Counted from the stretch's first letter, positions 10,565 through 23,180 are shown. The stretch: 64,000 bases of DNA from Blastomussa wellsi (GCA_947652115.1 OX393564.1:14835276-14899275), one strand, 5' to 3'. Notes: generated from the sequence alone by a model not told the origin. Translations and numbers: made by a program.

Positions 10565-13500
10565 ATGGATTATGATAGCCAAACACCGTTAACAACTGTT
10601 TCAAAGACCGACTGGCAGATCTGTGCTATTTGTCAAAATGTCACCAGTGAGGCATTGCAATGTCCTGCTGATACAAAACGCTCAGATGTGGGAGCAGGCT
10701 ACAAGACCTTGGCAGCTAACATAGAGATGTTCGCAAAGCTGGGATGCATGCCAAAAGAATTATGCCTTTCCCGACTAGACGAAGGCAACGGGATTGAAGA
10801 AACATTTCTGGCAAACAAGGCACGTTGGCATAAAAGTTGTTATGCCCTTTTCAATTCAACCAAGCTTAAAAGAGCTGAAAAAAGGCATTCAAGACAACAG
10901 GAGGACCTAGTTGGTGGGAAGTTTACTCGATCAAGTGCCGGTGTATGCGCAGAAAATACAATTCCTGCCTGTTTTATATGTGAAGAGAGTGACGACCGAA
11001 TTCTCCACAATGTTTCCACCCTCGGATTAGATGATAGAGTACGGGAATGCGCATCTCTGCTAAACGATGAGAAGTTATTAGCAAAGCTAAGTGGAGGGGA
11101 TTTAATCGCTCTTGAGGCGAAGTACCATACTCACTGCCTTTCTGCGCTGTATAGAAAAGCACAATGTGCAAAGGAAGAGGGTGAAGAGAGGGAACAGCCC
11201 CGTCATCGTCTTGATGGCATCGCTCTAGCAGAACTGGTGTCCTACAAGAAGATTTTCGAACAAATGGTGCAGAGTTACCAACGTTTAAACTTGCAGATCT
11301 CGCAAAAAAGTACCAATCCTGTTTGCAGAGACTCGGTTGTGACACAATGGCTCGTGTTAACACTTCACGACTCAAAGAGCGCCTTGTTTTTCAAATTCCT
11401 GGCCTTCAGGCTTACAAACAAGGGCGTGATGTGTACTTGGCCTTTAGTGCTGATGTCGGATTTGCACTGCATAAAGCACACGAAGAAGACTGCGACGAGG
11501 AGGCCATGCACCTTGCCAAGACGGCCGCGATTGTCCGTAAAGATATGCTTGCAAATAAATACTGCTTTTTAGGATCCTTCGAACCTAACTGTCAGGCAAA
11601 ATCTGTCCCAGCTTCACTGCTGTCTCTTGTTCAGATGATCCTATATGGGCCAAATATTGACGAACAAGCATGTAGTTCAGGAAAGGTACAAGCAGCACTT
11701 ACTATCTCACAGCTTCTGCAGTACAACACCCGTGTTCGTTGTCGTGATAGAGAAGTGAAAAGGGAACGGAGAAGCAAATGTCGTGAGACACCACTACCTA
11801 TATACATAGGAGTATCTGTTCACGCCAAGACACGCAGTCGTGAGCTTGTTAAGACCTTACACGATTTAGGAATCAGTGTTTCGTATGACAGAGTGTTGGC
11901 AATTTCCACAGATCTGGGTAACGAAGTTTGCAGGCGCTACATAGAGGAAGGTGCAGTATGTCCTTCTAATCTTCGCCTGAATTTATTTACAACCGCGGCC
12001 GTCGACAACATTGATCATAATCCCACTTATACAACCGCTCAAGATTCATTTCATGGGACTGGCATATCTTTATTTCAGCAACCCACCACAGAAAACCCTG
12101 GAACAACAAGAGCACCTATTGATATATCACATGCAGCGGCCAACACGAAGTCAGTTCGTGAGTTACCTGAAACTTATACTGAAGTTGCACCAGTTATTGT
12201 TACAACCAAGAATCCTCAAGTTTCAGCAACCAACATTAACGTACAACCTGATGGAAGCTCCTATAATCGCAGTTTGAAAGATGAGGTCAGATGGCTCGAG
12301 AATTCCACTAACGTTATATGCAATCAGGAGGGCTTAAAGGAAGAGGAAGTAGTTTCCTGGGGGGCATTCAACTCTCGTGACCCGCAAAACAGTTCGCCAC
12401 CCACTACAGCTGGGTTATCAGCCCTATTACCACTGTTCCCTGATCAGGCTAAGTCCATTGCTATGATAAGACATGCTATGGATATGATCAAGCTCTCTGT
12501 AAACCATCTGAATCCCGGTCAAGTTCCAGTAATCGCCTTCGATCAGCCACTTTTTGCTGTCACGAAAGAAATTCAATGGAACTGGAGCGATACCTATGGT
12601 GAAGATAAGTTCGTGGTCATGTTTGGTGGCCTTCATATAGAGATGGTGTTTCTGAAGGTAATAGGAGGATGGCTGGAAGGTAGTGGATGGACCACTGCAC
12701 TGGCTGATGCAAACGTCGCGTCTACCGGGACAGCAGATTCCTTTATCAAAGCTACAAGTGTCACACGTTCCCGTCGGGCCCACCAGGTGACAGCTTGCTG
12801 TTTATTTCTCCTGATCCAGAAGGCGTTCGTAAAGTACAAAGAAGCAGCAGGAAACGAAGACGACGTCATGTCCTTTGACAGTTGGTGCACTCAGCGAGTT
12901 TCCGCATTTCCCCAGTTTCAGTATTGGTACACAGCCCTACAGCTTGAGCTCCTGCTGCTTGTTTTCCTCAAGTCGCTTCGTGCAGCTGACTTCCACCTCT
13001 ATGTTGATGCGCTCTCAAAGATGTTACCATGGTTTTTTGCAATGAATCACAGCAACTATGCTCGTTGGTTGCCAGTCCATCTACGTGACATGCGCGCACT
13101 TGATCAGATGGTTCCAGATGTTGCGTCAGAGTTCAAGAAAGGGCTCTTTACCGTGAACAAAACTCCAAAGCGATTTTCAGCGATAGCCATCGACCAAGCC
13201 CATGAACAAAATAATGCCATGGTAAAGGGAGACGGAGGAGCAGTTGGCTTGACTGAAAATCCAAACGCTCTTCGCAGATGGATGCTATCAGGCCCAGAGA
13301 TGGCAAGGCTGGTTAATGAGTTCGAGACAGGCATTAATCCTGACACAGAAGCAAAGGACAACTCAAAGCATCACGAAGATCACAGAAGTTTCCAGGTCTC
13401 ATTCCATCAAGATGTGAAATCCCTAGTTGCAGCAGTGGAAGAGTTGGGAAATCCTTTCCTAGAAGAAACTGGCGATCTCTTCGTACTTGACACCAAGGTA

Positions 13501-15135
13501 GTTGCAGAGGAATCAGCAGTAACCAGGATGCGCCATATTGAATCTGAAGGAAGAAAGCAGTGTGAAATGTTCATTTCTGAGCGTCTCATCGAGAGGAAGA
13601 AGCCATTAGCTGATACAATTGTAAGAAACAAGCTCAGCTTCTTTGAAACGACTTCAAAGAAACCTTCTAAAGCAAACCAGCAGCTAACTTCGATGAAGAG
13701 AGATTGCTCCCTCTTCTCCAGGTTGTACATTTCATGTCAGACCAGAAATGGAGATCTAAATGAATTTTTCAAGCATGAGAACCAGGGTTGTCCACCAACT
13801 TTATCAGACCAAGGAAATCTTCGTCTTCCAAAGAAGAAGTCAGAGTTGACGGAATGCCTTCAAGCGCTTACTTCACCACAAAGCCAGATGCCAAAGAATT
13901 TAGACGTACTTATTATTGATGGAGCGGCAGTGGTAAACATGATTAGACCTGGAACTGAACGAACTTTCTCAGGGTATGCTGCCGGATCTTTCGTTCCATA
14001 CATAAGATCGCAGCTTTCCCACGTCAACCGGCTAGATATTGTCTGGGACGTATACCTGGAGAACAGTCTGAAATTAACAACTCGGTGCCAGCGTGGTTCC
14101 GGAGTGCGACAACGTGTAGCAGCAGACAACAAGCTTCCCCGGAACTGGAAGGAATTCTTAAGAGTAGATCAGAACAAGCAGGAATTGTTCAAGTATCTTG
14201 CTGAGAGTGTAACATCGATTGATGCAGAGAAACAGATTATCTCTACCTATGGCAAGCAAGTCTTGAGCACCATTCCCATTTCATGCAACAACATCGAAAG
14301 ACTGGCCCCCTGTAGTCACGAAGAAGCTGATACAAGGATGCTTCTTCATGCGGCAGATGCAGTGCAGTGTGGCCATTCCAGAATTCTTCTGCGTACAGTT
14401 GACACGGATGTCCTTGTTTTGGCCGTTGCCTTTTTACAAAAATTGGAAGAGCTTCAAGGAAGACTTGTAGAACTTTGGGTTGGATTTGGCACTGGAACAC
14501 ACCTTCGCTTTATTCCTGCCCATGAAATCTCCAGAAAGCTAAGCCCTCAAGTCTCAAGTGCACTCCCATTTTTTCACGCTTTCACTGGCTGTGATACCGT
14601 CTCATGTTTTTACAGAAGAGGAAAGAAGACGGCGATGGACATATGGAACAGTTTTCCAGAGGCGACCACCGCATTTCTTACGTTAGGAAGTACGCCTCCT
14701 GAGGTCAACGACACGAGTATGGCGACTCTCGAAAGGTTTGTAGTTTTGCTCTACGACAGAACAAGTGCAAAAACAACCGTAAATGATGCACGTAAGCAGC
14801 TGTTCGTAAAGAAGGGCAGACAGTTTGACAACATCCCTCCGACCAGAGCAGCCCTATTGCAGCATTCCAAACGTGCTGTTTTCCAAGCAGGATACATCTG
14901 GGCTCAAACTCTTACTCCAAGCCCTACATTGCCAAGTCCACAAGACTGGGGATGGACCTTAGATGGGGGTTTGTGGAGGCCTTTCTTGACGTCACTGCCA
15001 GATGTGATGGGCTCCTGCCAGGAACTTGTTAGATGTGGCTGCATGAAGGGCTGCCGTAGGCAGTGCTCTTGTGTGAAGGCTTCTCTGCGCTGCACTGCCC
15101 TCTGTAAATGTCCCGATGAGTGCGACAACAGATGA
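10565..15135 (+). pseudogene. Giant transposon protein with FEN/XPG-like PIN nuclease domain, one frameshift
   Basis: Frame A (10,565 to about 11,275) has two zinc-binding-like units: CAICQ with ARWHKSCY, and CFICEE with KYHTHC. A one-base frameshift near 11,240-11,281 leads into frame B, which is open from about 11,280 to 15,135, together about 1,500 residues. The C-terminal third carries FEN1/XPG-like motifs in order: LIIDGAA (about residue 861 of the 11,323 frame), HEEADTRM (about 998), TVDTDVLVLAV (about 1,027) and FTGCDTVS. These correspond to the acidic residues and GCD motif of PIN nucleases. It ends in a CXC-type cysteine cluster (CGCMKGC then CSCVK then CKCPDEC). A middle region has conserved acids (IAFDQPL, AIDQAHEQNN) that could be an RNase-H-fold transposase; that part is speculative. 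Apart from the frameshift it is open throughout. Confidence 0.7.
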
Positions 15136-15811
15136 CTTTCTAAGTGTGAATGACTTATGTTTCTTCTAAACTTGCAGAGTATTCTGTATTAATATGTTAA
15201 ATTTATCAGTTACTGTAACATAAAAGTTATAACGGTTGGATAGCCAAAATGTGTGTTATTATGAGGGAAGAAGCATACCACTTCTGGTTCAGAATGTCAG
15301 ACATGCGCAGTTTGCCATGCGTAAATTCTTCCTTCAGAAATTAAGTAGTTTATTCTTTGTGAATGTGTAAACTGTATCTGGAACTGTATCATAAGATTTA
15401 TAAGATTTATAAAAGCAGATAGCCAAGCAGTATGTTATTTTGACGGGAGATACATAACCACTTCCGGTTTAAAATGGCGTTTATTAACATTCATTATCTT
15501 ATTGAATCTTTCTTGCGTTTTTGGGACTCAACATTACAGCACAATTGATTTTATACTCAAACTGGATCATCTATCTCCTACATGACCGTTTTCAAAGCAA
15601 ACACGCAAATATTTATAGCTTTTATATTAAGTTACAATTCTACTTCCAGTTCAAGATGGCGGCCATTTTGAAACACCCTCTTAACTCGGCTCAGATGAAA
15701 TTTTCATGGTGGCACCATATCAAACTTTCATCTATACGTTAAGGGCTACCTTTCCACCAAATTTCGTGCTTTTAACAAAAAGTGAACAATTCACGCACAT
15801 ATCCGCCCCAC
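15136..15811. repeat. Right subterminal and terminal region of the 6.4-kb transposon
   Basis: Contains CACTTCTGG, CACTTCCGG and ACTTCCAG blocks, the complements of the left-end CCGGAAGTG set, at about 15,280, 15,460 and 15,640. The terminal inverted repeat runs from about 15,640 to 15,811. No gene is seen. The short frame at 15,521-15,742 is part of this region and has no motif. Confidence 0.6.
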
Positions 15812-15818
15812 TACATCA

Positions 15819-16521
15819 GAAGTGAAGGAGTCTTCACTACCTCCACCCCTTACAAGAGAAGCCATTTGTTCAAGTAAGGAGTTATTCCGTTCTGTGAGGG
15901 CCTTTCTTTCTTTCTCTTTCTGTGCATTTGCCCTTTCTCTTTCAATCCGCTTCCGTTCTTTCTCTGCTGCTTCCTTTTCCCATACAAAGGCATTGGCTTT
16001 TTTTTTTTGTCCTTGTATTTTCTTTGCCATTCTTTTTAGCCGCTTTATTCTGTGTATTTTTCCCAGTAGACTTTTGTTTCTTGGTTGGCTGTTCATCATC
16101 TAAGTTTTGCAGAAAAAAATCAAGGAATAAGTCTCTGTGTTTAAATCAAGTACAATAGAGTTCCATTTTCTAGAGATTGTTGTTAAGAACTGTTGTTCAG
16201 GCTAGCACCTTCGTTGTCTTCATTCTAGCCAGCTGAATGATCCTAACTATAAAGCAACCAATGGAGATTCTATTTTTTGGTTGTGTGTATAATTTTCAAA
16301 TAATAATACAGTCCAACCTCTCTAAAGCAGCCACAATGGTGCTGAACTAAGTGTCTGTTGATTTACTGTATAACAAAGTTTGGTCATATATACCATGATT
16401 TGTTTCATATCCTTGCAGTCTTTTGTTCTTTTCCTTGATCCATTACTCTCTTCATCCACTTGAATATTTTGGTTTGACGGTACTTCTTTATCGGCAGCAG
16501 CCTCTGCAGCCTTCATGGTTT
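15819..16521 (-). pseudogene. BEN-type gene copy 1, exons 3 and 4
   Basis: Exon 3 (16,521-16,394) starts after a TTTTACAG acceptor in phase with exon 2 (phase 1), encodes a charged segment (VDEESNGSRKRTKD) and ends at ATCATG|gtatat. Exon 4 (16,098 down to 15,812) starts after CTTAG and encodes a strongly basic then highly charged coiled coil (EKERKRIERERANAQKEKER), ending in SEDSFTSDVV where the 6.4-kb transposon begins. A run of nine As near 16,010 switches between two plausible frames (DDEQPTKKQKS upstream or the coiled-coil frame), suggesting a slippage frameshift. The charged linker resembles exons 4-5 of the copy 2 BEN gene. Confidence 0.55.
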
Positions 16522-18039
16522 CTGTAAAAGAAAATCATAACTTTGAATCATGATTTTAAGATTTTAGAATTTGACCTTTGGAATTCTAGTTCCATTGTCA
16601 CTTTTGGTGCTGCTTAAATTAAGCCAGAAAAACTTGAATAAGATGGTCAAAATTACAAATCGAGGAAGCTAGGTTGACATTCTAGAATTTCCATGAATTA
16701 CAAACTAAATTACTTGCTAAACGTCGTGTTTACAAATCAAATTACACTAAGTAAGAAGGCTGATTTTAAATGTTTCATTTCTCATATATTAACAAATGTA
16801 TCTATAATGCCCTTCAGATATGATTGCTGATTTCTTTAAAGTGCACCTAACCCCAATTTTGTTGTTATCACTGAATTTTTTGTCGCAATTTCTGTTTTAC
16901 AGTAGTGAAAAAATTTTTGAATTTGCTCAAATCTACGATTTTTTAGAAATTTCCAAAGTTTGAAAAATCGCGCCAAAATTGCCGCCATCTTGGTTCAAGT
17001 TCGAGTGATTGGGGGATTGGGGCTAGTATTTGCTATGACGTAGAAAGGAGAACGACAGCGTGGTTTGGTTGCAGTTAACAACAGTCAACCCGAGTGTTTT
17101 TGACATCAAAATGCCAAAGAGATGTGTCGCTGCTGGCTGCAGCAACGAAAGAAGAAGGTATTTCCCTTCATAAACTGCCATTTTACGGCGACGATCGGCC
17201 CGAAGCCAAGAAAAGGAGAAAGAAATGGGTGGATTTTGTTCGGCTGAAGCGAGCGAAATGGGAACCATCTCAGTCTTCAGTGCTGTGCTCTGAGCATTTC
17301 AAAAGGGAAGATTTCGTTCGTTCAGCAGATTTGGGCGATGAGAAAAGTCACCACAGTTCAAAGAGAAGGCTGAAGACGGATGACCTTGGAGTGAATGTTT
17401 TCCCGAGTGTTCATGCGAAAACACTCATGCCAAATGCACCAAACGATAAGCCTGTGTCAAAGCGATCCAAAAGAATGGTAAGACGAGTGAGATGTACAGC
17501 ACTGAAGCCATTTGTCAGTGACCTGAGCTTCTCTTCTTATAGCATGCTATTAAACCTGACTTTTTTTTGTTTTAGACCATTAGAGAGGCGATTGCAAGCT
17601 CAGTTGGATCAGAAGAACAAAGCGCCGAAGAAATGTCATTTCCAAGTTGTAGTTCTGTTGGCACCTCGAGTGAGCCGCTGCCACAGCCTGATGACAACTT
17701 CCTTGCAGAAACAGCCATCTCGAAGGAGGTGAATATTTCAAATGAGGAGGTGATGGAGGAGGACTTGGTGTGCTTAAACTGCCACACTTTGGAGAAGGAG
17801 AACAGGAGGTTAAGGAACAGGATTGTTACTCTTGAAGAGCAGGTCAGCAAGCGGAAAAGAGAGAGTCGAAGGTACAAACGGCGAGGTAAGAAGCCGTGCA
17901 AGAAGGTATTACACAGAACATAAGCGATAAAATCAACTCTTACAGTTGTTCCGCTCTCTGTTCTATCATTTTACGTTTGTTCAGTGGCAGAGTTACAGAC
18001 ATTGATCAAAAATAAAATAAACTTGTGGGTTTTCTTAAC

Positions 18040-18085
18040 TGGTATTTGTTTATTTATTTATCTATTCATTTATTTATTTAATCAT

Positions 18086-18116
<31 letters not shown>

Positions 18117-18120
18117 CTTT
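18040..18120. repeat. (TTTA)n microsatellite
   Basis: Repeated TTTA units in intron 2 of the Kolobok transposase gene. They produce an artificial Tyr/Leu/Phe/Ile-rich open frame that is not a protein. Confidence 0.85.
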
Positions 18121-21100
18121 TTTCATCTCTTTTTACTGTAATTTGATTTCCTTTGCTCTAGCTTTAGTGCCAACCTATTTTTCTATTTTAAACAATACTT
18201 AGTTTTACTCAGCTCGATTAGCTTTTTAGTTATCCTGAGTGAAAGTTACCTTTTCCTGCGTATTAATATATTGTAATGTAATAATTGACTTTTTATTTTG
18301 GTAATAAAGCTTGTTGTTGTTGTTTCATTGTGCATGTACATTGTATACATATCTTTAGTCTTAATTAATACAATGTGCAGCTGATCCGAGGTCACTAACA
18401 TGGTAACCGAAACCAAGAACAGTTCCATTTACTCAGAGAAACTTCTTGGTTTTATTTCATGCTTTTTTGTTTCAGTTACAACACAAGGTACCAAGGATAG
18501 ACAGCTGGAAGAAAGTGAAGAGAAGGTGGACACCCTACCTAGAGGCTCTGTATGCACTTCCGAATCAGATGTCAGTGATGTTGGGGAGGGGGAAGGAGAA
18601 TGTCAAAGCGAAGTAGATTCAGACTCTGAATATAATTCTGTGACAGAGGTGGACACAACGGAAACAGAGACAGATGGAGAAGGCTGTGTACCTAGCAAGT
18701 ATAATCAGTACGTGCTCATATTGCCTGTGTCATGCGTGTTACTCCAAAAAACATCTTATTCTTCTGATAATATGTCAACATACATGTACATGTATCTTTG
18801 TTGCAGGTTATCGATGAAGGGAACAAATTTGCGCACAGAACCGAAGCATATTGTATTCATGTCCCAGCTGCTTCTCTTGTTCAAGTTTTGCCATGTGTGC
18901 AAAGCTGACAACCCAATGATTGAAGCTGGTGGTATTGGAACGCAAGCAGCCATCAAAACAACATGTGCCAATCCAGCATGTAGAAAGGAACAAACCTGGT
19001 ATAGTCAGCCCTTAATTCCTGGAACTCAGATGCCTGCTGGGAACTTCCTCTTGTGTCTCAGCATTCTACTTGTTGGAGGGTCAGCCACGAAGATCTTCCA
19101 GATGTTCTCCCATATGGGTCTAGGATGTATCTCTCTGAACACATTTTTTAAGTGTCAAAAGGTCAGTGAGGATGTACATGTATCGATCAGTAGAGTATTT
19201 ATCTTACAACACATCAGTTACACATTTTGTGTGATCTTATTTTGTGCCAGCTGTACACATACATGTTGATATTGTTCTGGATAACCTGATTTGATTTATT
19301 TTATTCAATGTGTACAGTACATATCTTTACATGTAATACAATTTTTGCGCTGACTATAAAAACTATGTACACACTCTGATTGGTCAACAACATTGATCCA
19401 TTAGTCCAGTGGAGAAATAAATCCATGATGTATTAATTGTTTACTAAAGTTTACATTAATGATGCAATTATTGTTGTCTTACTTAGTTTTGCATGCATTG
19501 GGCAGAAAATAATATTTCTTTTTGGACAAATGAAAGCAAAGTAATGGTATTAATAAATTGATCTATTTTCAGTCAGAAGGAAACATTGCCTATATTGTTT
19601 ATACTTCAAACATTTTTGAGATTTACCTTTTTTTAACTTGTCATTTTGCAGAACAAACTTTTCCCTGCTATTTACCTTTACTGGCAACACTACCAGACTT
19701 TGACGCTAGCAAAGTTAAAAGACATCAAGGATGGAATCACCATAGCAGGAGATGGTCGCCATGATTCCATGGGGCATAGTGCCAAATACTGCGCGTATAC
19801 CATCTTCTGCTGTACAATTCCCATGATTATTCATTTTTCTTTGGTCCAGGTCAGCATCATTGCATTTACAACTTAATATAATGTATACAATGCAGGTTAA
19901 ATTTGATTTCCTGTCTGATGCATGATCAAAAATTCCAAACTAAGGCAAATAGCAATAATTAGCCTTATTTGAAATGAAATCAAGTTTCACCTACAACATG
20001 CACATACTTTTCTCAAAGCCTTGACCTCTAGAGATTTAATGTTGTTATGAATGCAGTCACTTCCTTCCATCTTAGGTGTTTTGATACATTTATGGTCCCT
20101 TGTTTAATAACCAGTAAACTAGCTTAATGTGAGTGTCGTATACTAACTACATGTACTAAGATTCAGCCTACACCCCATTTACCTCAAGGTGCTTAGCCAC
20201 ATTTCTTACTACCTTTTGGCTAGCATTGGGTTATTATAACTCAATTAAATCAATTGGGTTTTGTTTCAGGGTTGCAGGAATTTGATGATATAATTGTGTT
20301 TCATTTTTTTTCTTCATGTTAACCTTAGAGAAATCAAGCTGGCAGCAGCACAGCAATGGAATTCATGGGATTTCAGGAGTGCATGCAGTATCTGATTGGC
20401 TATGGTCTGTTGATCAGCACATTCATATCTGACAGACACATATCTATTGCCAGTCACATGAATAAAGTGTTGCACCACATAAAACATTACTTTGATATCT
20501 GGCACTTGAAAAAAAGTAAGAGATTTCACTGCATCAATGTTTTTAAGTTGTGTGTTTCACAGGTGGTTTTCTCATGTTGATTAATTTATTTTTACTTTCA
20601 AATTTTTTTCACAGAAATACGCAAATCACTTACTGCCATCTCAAAGCTGAAGGGATGTGAAGTCCTAGCAGAGTGGATCAAGCCCTGTGAGCGGCACCTC
20701 TACTGGAGTGCTACCTCCACCTTCAATGGCTGTGGGCGTGTAATATGGGCCAAATTCAAGTCTTTCCTTAATCATGTGGTTAATAAGCACTCAGGATTTG
20801 ATGAACCACTATTTAATAAGTGTATTCATCGGGATATTCCACCAAGAAAATGGTTGAAAGTTGGTATGGGGATACTAGTTAGTTTTCAGTGGATATTTTT
20901 TAATTCAGAAAAGTGTGTTTTGAGGAATTTTAAAACTCATTTACGCTTTCTTGGTGAAATATGACAAAGGTTCATTTTCTTACCATAGGCTGCGCTCAAT
21001 TTTTTTCCCAGGGACCTTGGTTTATGATAAACTTGTTGAGACTCTTACTGAAAACTCCCTTGTTAAAGGAATCAAGCAGGCATCCCCATTATCACAGACA

Positions 21101-21231
21101 AGTATGTTGGAGGGATTTCACTCTGCATTGAACTACTTTGCTCCAAAAATGATTGCGTATTCCTATGTTGGCATGTATTGCAGGTAATTGAGTTCAAGTT
21201 GTTCCATGTACTAATATTAGGACCCCCGTGC

Positions 21232-21480
21232 TAACTTCCCATATAGTCTCCCTAGACATATTTCCCTATATGGTATTTCTAGATCACTCATGCCCATGGA
21301 AATTAATGAATGGGGAGACTATATGTGAAGTTAACATGTCTATACCAGGCTTTTAGCCAGAATTTGAACAGTGGTCATCCAAAATGAGCTTTATGGCCTG
21401 TTTGTGAAAATCATACAATTTCTTTAGAAAATGGGTGTCACAGGATGCGTGGACACCCATCTGGCTAAAACCCTGTTAGG
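21232..21480. repeat. Two small foldback repeats in a Kolobok intron
   Basis: 21,232-21,335 has inverted arms TAACTTCCCATATAGTCTCC and the complement GGGGAGACTATATGTGAAG. 21,350-21,480 has inverted ends GGCTTTTAGCCAG and CTGGCTAAAACC. Both lie in the intron between transposase exons 8 and 9 and look like MITE fragments. Confidence 0.55.
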
Positions 21481-22064
21481 GACTTTTTACAATGCAAAGA
21501 AAGTACTCAGTATATGATTTTAACTATTTACCACAGGCACATTTTAGCTGCAGTACATTACAACTTCAACTTGCACAGGGAAACGAAGAAAAAGAAGGCA
21601 GATGGCGAAGAAAGGATCAAAGTTTCATACCCCAAATTTAAAAATGGGGAAGCAACTGTGAGAGATGTTAGAGTTCAACCTAACTTTGGTGAGCAAGCTT
21701 GATCTTTTTTTTACTCAAGCTATTTTTGTTGTTGTTGTTGCATACATGTAGTTTGCCAGGAAAGCAAGTCGAGTAATAATCCAGTCTTCTTCTTCATATT
21801 TTTGGCTGTTTCAACAGGTTATGTAGAGGAAATTTTTCAGACCTACCTGAATGCTAGCAAAAGTGACCTGACAGAAGCTGCTGCAAAGCTACGTGAGATG
21901 ACACCTGCACCTATGAACACAATGGTTGAAAAGCAGCCAAGAGAAGAAGCTGTACAGAAAAGAATAAAAAGGCGCAGCATGGAGGTCAAGGATGTCCCTC
22001 CAACCACACCGGGTAGGTGAATGTGAAATACAGTGATCGCAAAAAATAGTAGTTTGTTGTTTCC

Positions 22065-22440
22065 CAGTAAGGTCCCGGGGGGGGGGGGGGGGTGGGGGGT
22101 ACTCCCTTGTATGGGCTATATAGGTATGCGGCCCCAAAGGGTAGGGGTTTTCAGCCGTTTTGGTCAAAAATAGGGTATCAAGTTTTGCTGATTTCGGCCA
22201 TTTTGGTCATAAATAGGGTATGGTTTTTGTACTCTTGCCCTAAGATCGTATGTTCTTAAACTTAGAAGCAGCTTTCTCATCATTATCGAAAAGAAAATCA
22301 ACAAAAGCCCTTCACAAATTATGTTTACGGTCTGAACAAGAGATCCAGTTATAAGGCAGGTCTGAAACAGGGTTTTGATGTACACCCCGACCCAATTTTC
22401 CTGGGAGTCGCCCCACCCTCCCCCCACCCCCTGGGAGTAA
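22065..22440. mobile_element. Non-coding repeat with G-rich inverted ends
   Basis: Begins with a run of about 14 G followed by GGTACTCCCTTGTATGGG and ends with a C-rich stretch and CCCTGGGAGT. Inside, the phrase TTTTGGTCAWAAATAGGGTA recurs twice. It lies in the last intron of the Kolobok transposase and has the look of a dispersed non-autonomous repeat. No coding potential. Confidence 0.55.
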
Positions 22441-22707
22441 GGTGCAGTATTTGACATAACCATTTTTTCACTTTCAGTGTCACAGGTCCCAGATGGGAGT
22501 GAAAAGCAGAAAAAGAAAGCGGCACCCAGGTGTAAACAATGCAAGCAACCATTGAAAGGACATAAAAATGTTGTCAACTGTCCTAAGAATAGAAAAGAAA
22601 ACTAACCTTAAACTTCTTTGGTTATTTTGTCATTGGGATTAATTACATTGATGATTCCTGATTTATTTTTGGGTGGGGAGGCGGGTAAGGGGGATGATGT
22701 GCAAGCT

Positions 22708-22912
22708 TTAGTTGAGTGTTTTTTTCCCCTCCTGTGTGGTCTTTGAGCCGATTTATGGCCATTCTGTTAGTCTCAGTGGAACCGGTTTGCTCTCTCTATA
22801 TATACTTAGAGAGAGAAAACCGGTTCCACGAAAACTAACAGAATGGCCATAAATCGGGTCTTTTAAATCGGCTAAAAGACCACACAGGAGGGGAAAAACA
22901 CTCAACTAAAGT
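22708..22912. repeat. Near-perfect hairpin repeat (about 205 bp)
   Basis: Left arm (AGTTGAGTGTTTTTTTCCCC, then GGCCATTCTGTTAG, then AACCGGTTT) is matched by the complement on the right (AAACCGGTTCC, CTAACAGAATGGCC, GGGGAAAAACACTCAACT). The loop is a TATATATA stretch near 22,800. It lies between the two convergent genes of the Kolobok element. A recent MITE is likely because the arms are nearly identical. Confidence 0.85.
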
Positions 22913-23180
22913 AAGCTAAGACGATTTTCATAGGTTGAAACAATCGTTATTTTCCCCATACAAATCCTTATAAATATGCAAATCGCTCAAGTCATGTAAC
23001 AATAATACAAAGGTCAACATACATGTATAAAGAGCTGCTCATATATCGAGCTTGGGCTACCTGTGATTAAAGATCTATTTCTCTCTCGAAGACATAACAG
23101 AACTTTATGGGCAGTACTGGTGAGTGTGACCAGCCAAATTGACCTATCAAACCTTGCACACTATCGATTAGTAATTTATT

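Larger units (their letters stand above)
9419..15811 (+). mobile_element. 6.4-kb DNA transposon encoding a FEN/PIN-nuclease-like giant protein
   Basis: The ends are inverted. GTGGGGCGGATATGTGC opens at 9,419 on plus and its complement closes at 15,811. Similarity between the two ends extends inward about 180-200 bp (GATATRGTGCCA, GCCATTTTG blocks). Flanking 7-bp sequences are TACATTA (9,412-9,418) and TACATCA (15,812-15,818), a TSD with one mismatch. Deleting the element plus one TSD copy joins two halves of a BEN-type exon in frame (TSDVV then RECCDLTF). Subterminal copies of CCGGAAGTG or ACCRGAAGTG occur at both ends in inverted orientation. One gene (10,565-15,135) fills the interior. I do not know a superfamily name for it. 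Confidence 0.85.
17111..22605 (+). pseudogene. Kolobok transposase with THAP domain, 11 exons, one frameshift
   Basis: Exons by splice signals and phase: 17,111-17,477; 17,576-17,885; 18,476-18,707; 18,807-19,161; 19,652-19,849; 20,329-20,515; 20,615-20,863; 21,012-21,183; 21,537-21,688; 21,818-22,012; 22,478-22,605. Exon 1 encodes a C2CH THAP zinc finger (MPKRCVAAGCSN then VLCSEHF). A one-base frame change after GCSN, at about 17,150, leads the ATG frame to a stop. Exon 2 ends in a C-x2-C coiled coil (CLNCHTLEKENRRLR). The catalytic region has FCHVCKADNP, GDGRHDSMGHSAKY, FISDRH, HYFDIWH and MLEGFHS, giving a candidate D-D-E triad. The tail has a CKQCKQPLKGH zinc knuckle. Except for the THAP frameshift all exons are open and in phase, so the copy is young. 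Confidence 0.82.

Noticed and set aside
18400..19269. A 289-residue frame read as a single protein
   Set aside because: It runs through introns. Good donors and acceptors with matching phase divide it into Kolobok transposase exons 3 and 4.
22065..22110. Run of G as a possible telomere or G-quadruplex regulator
   Set aside because: It is the end of a dispersed repeat inside an intron, with a matching C-rich end. No telomere unit is seen.
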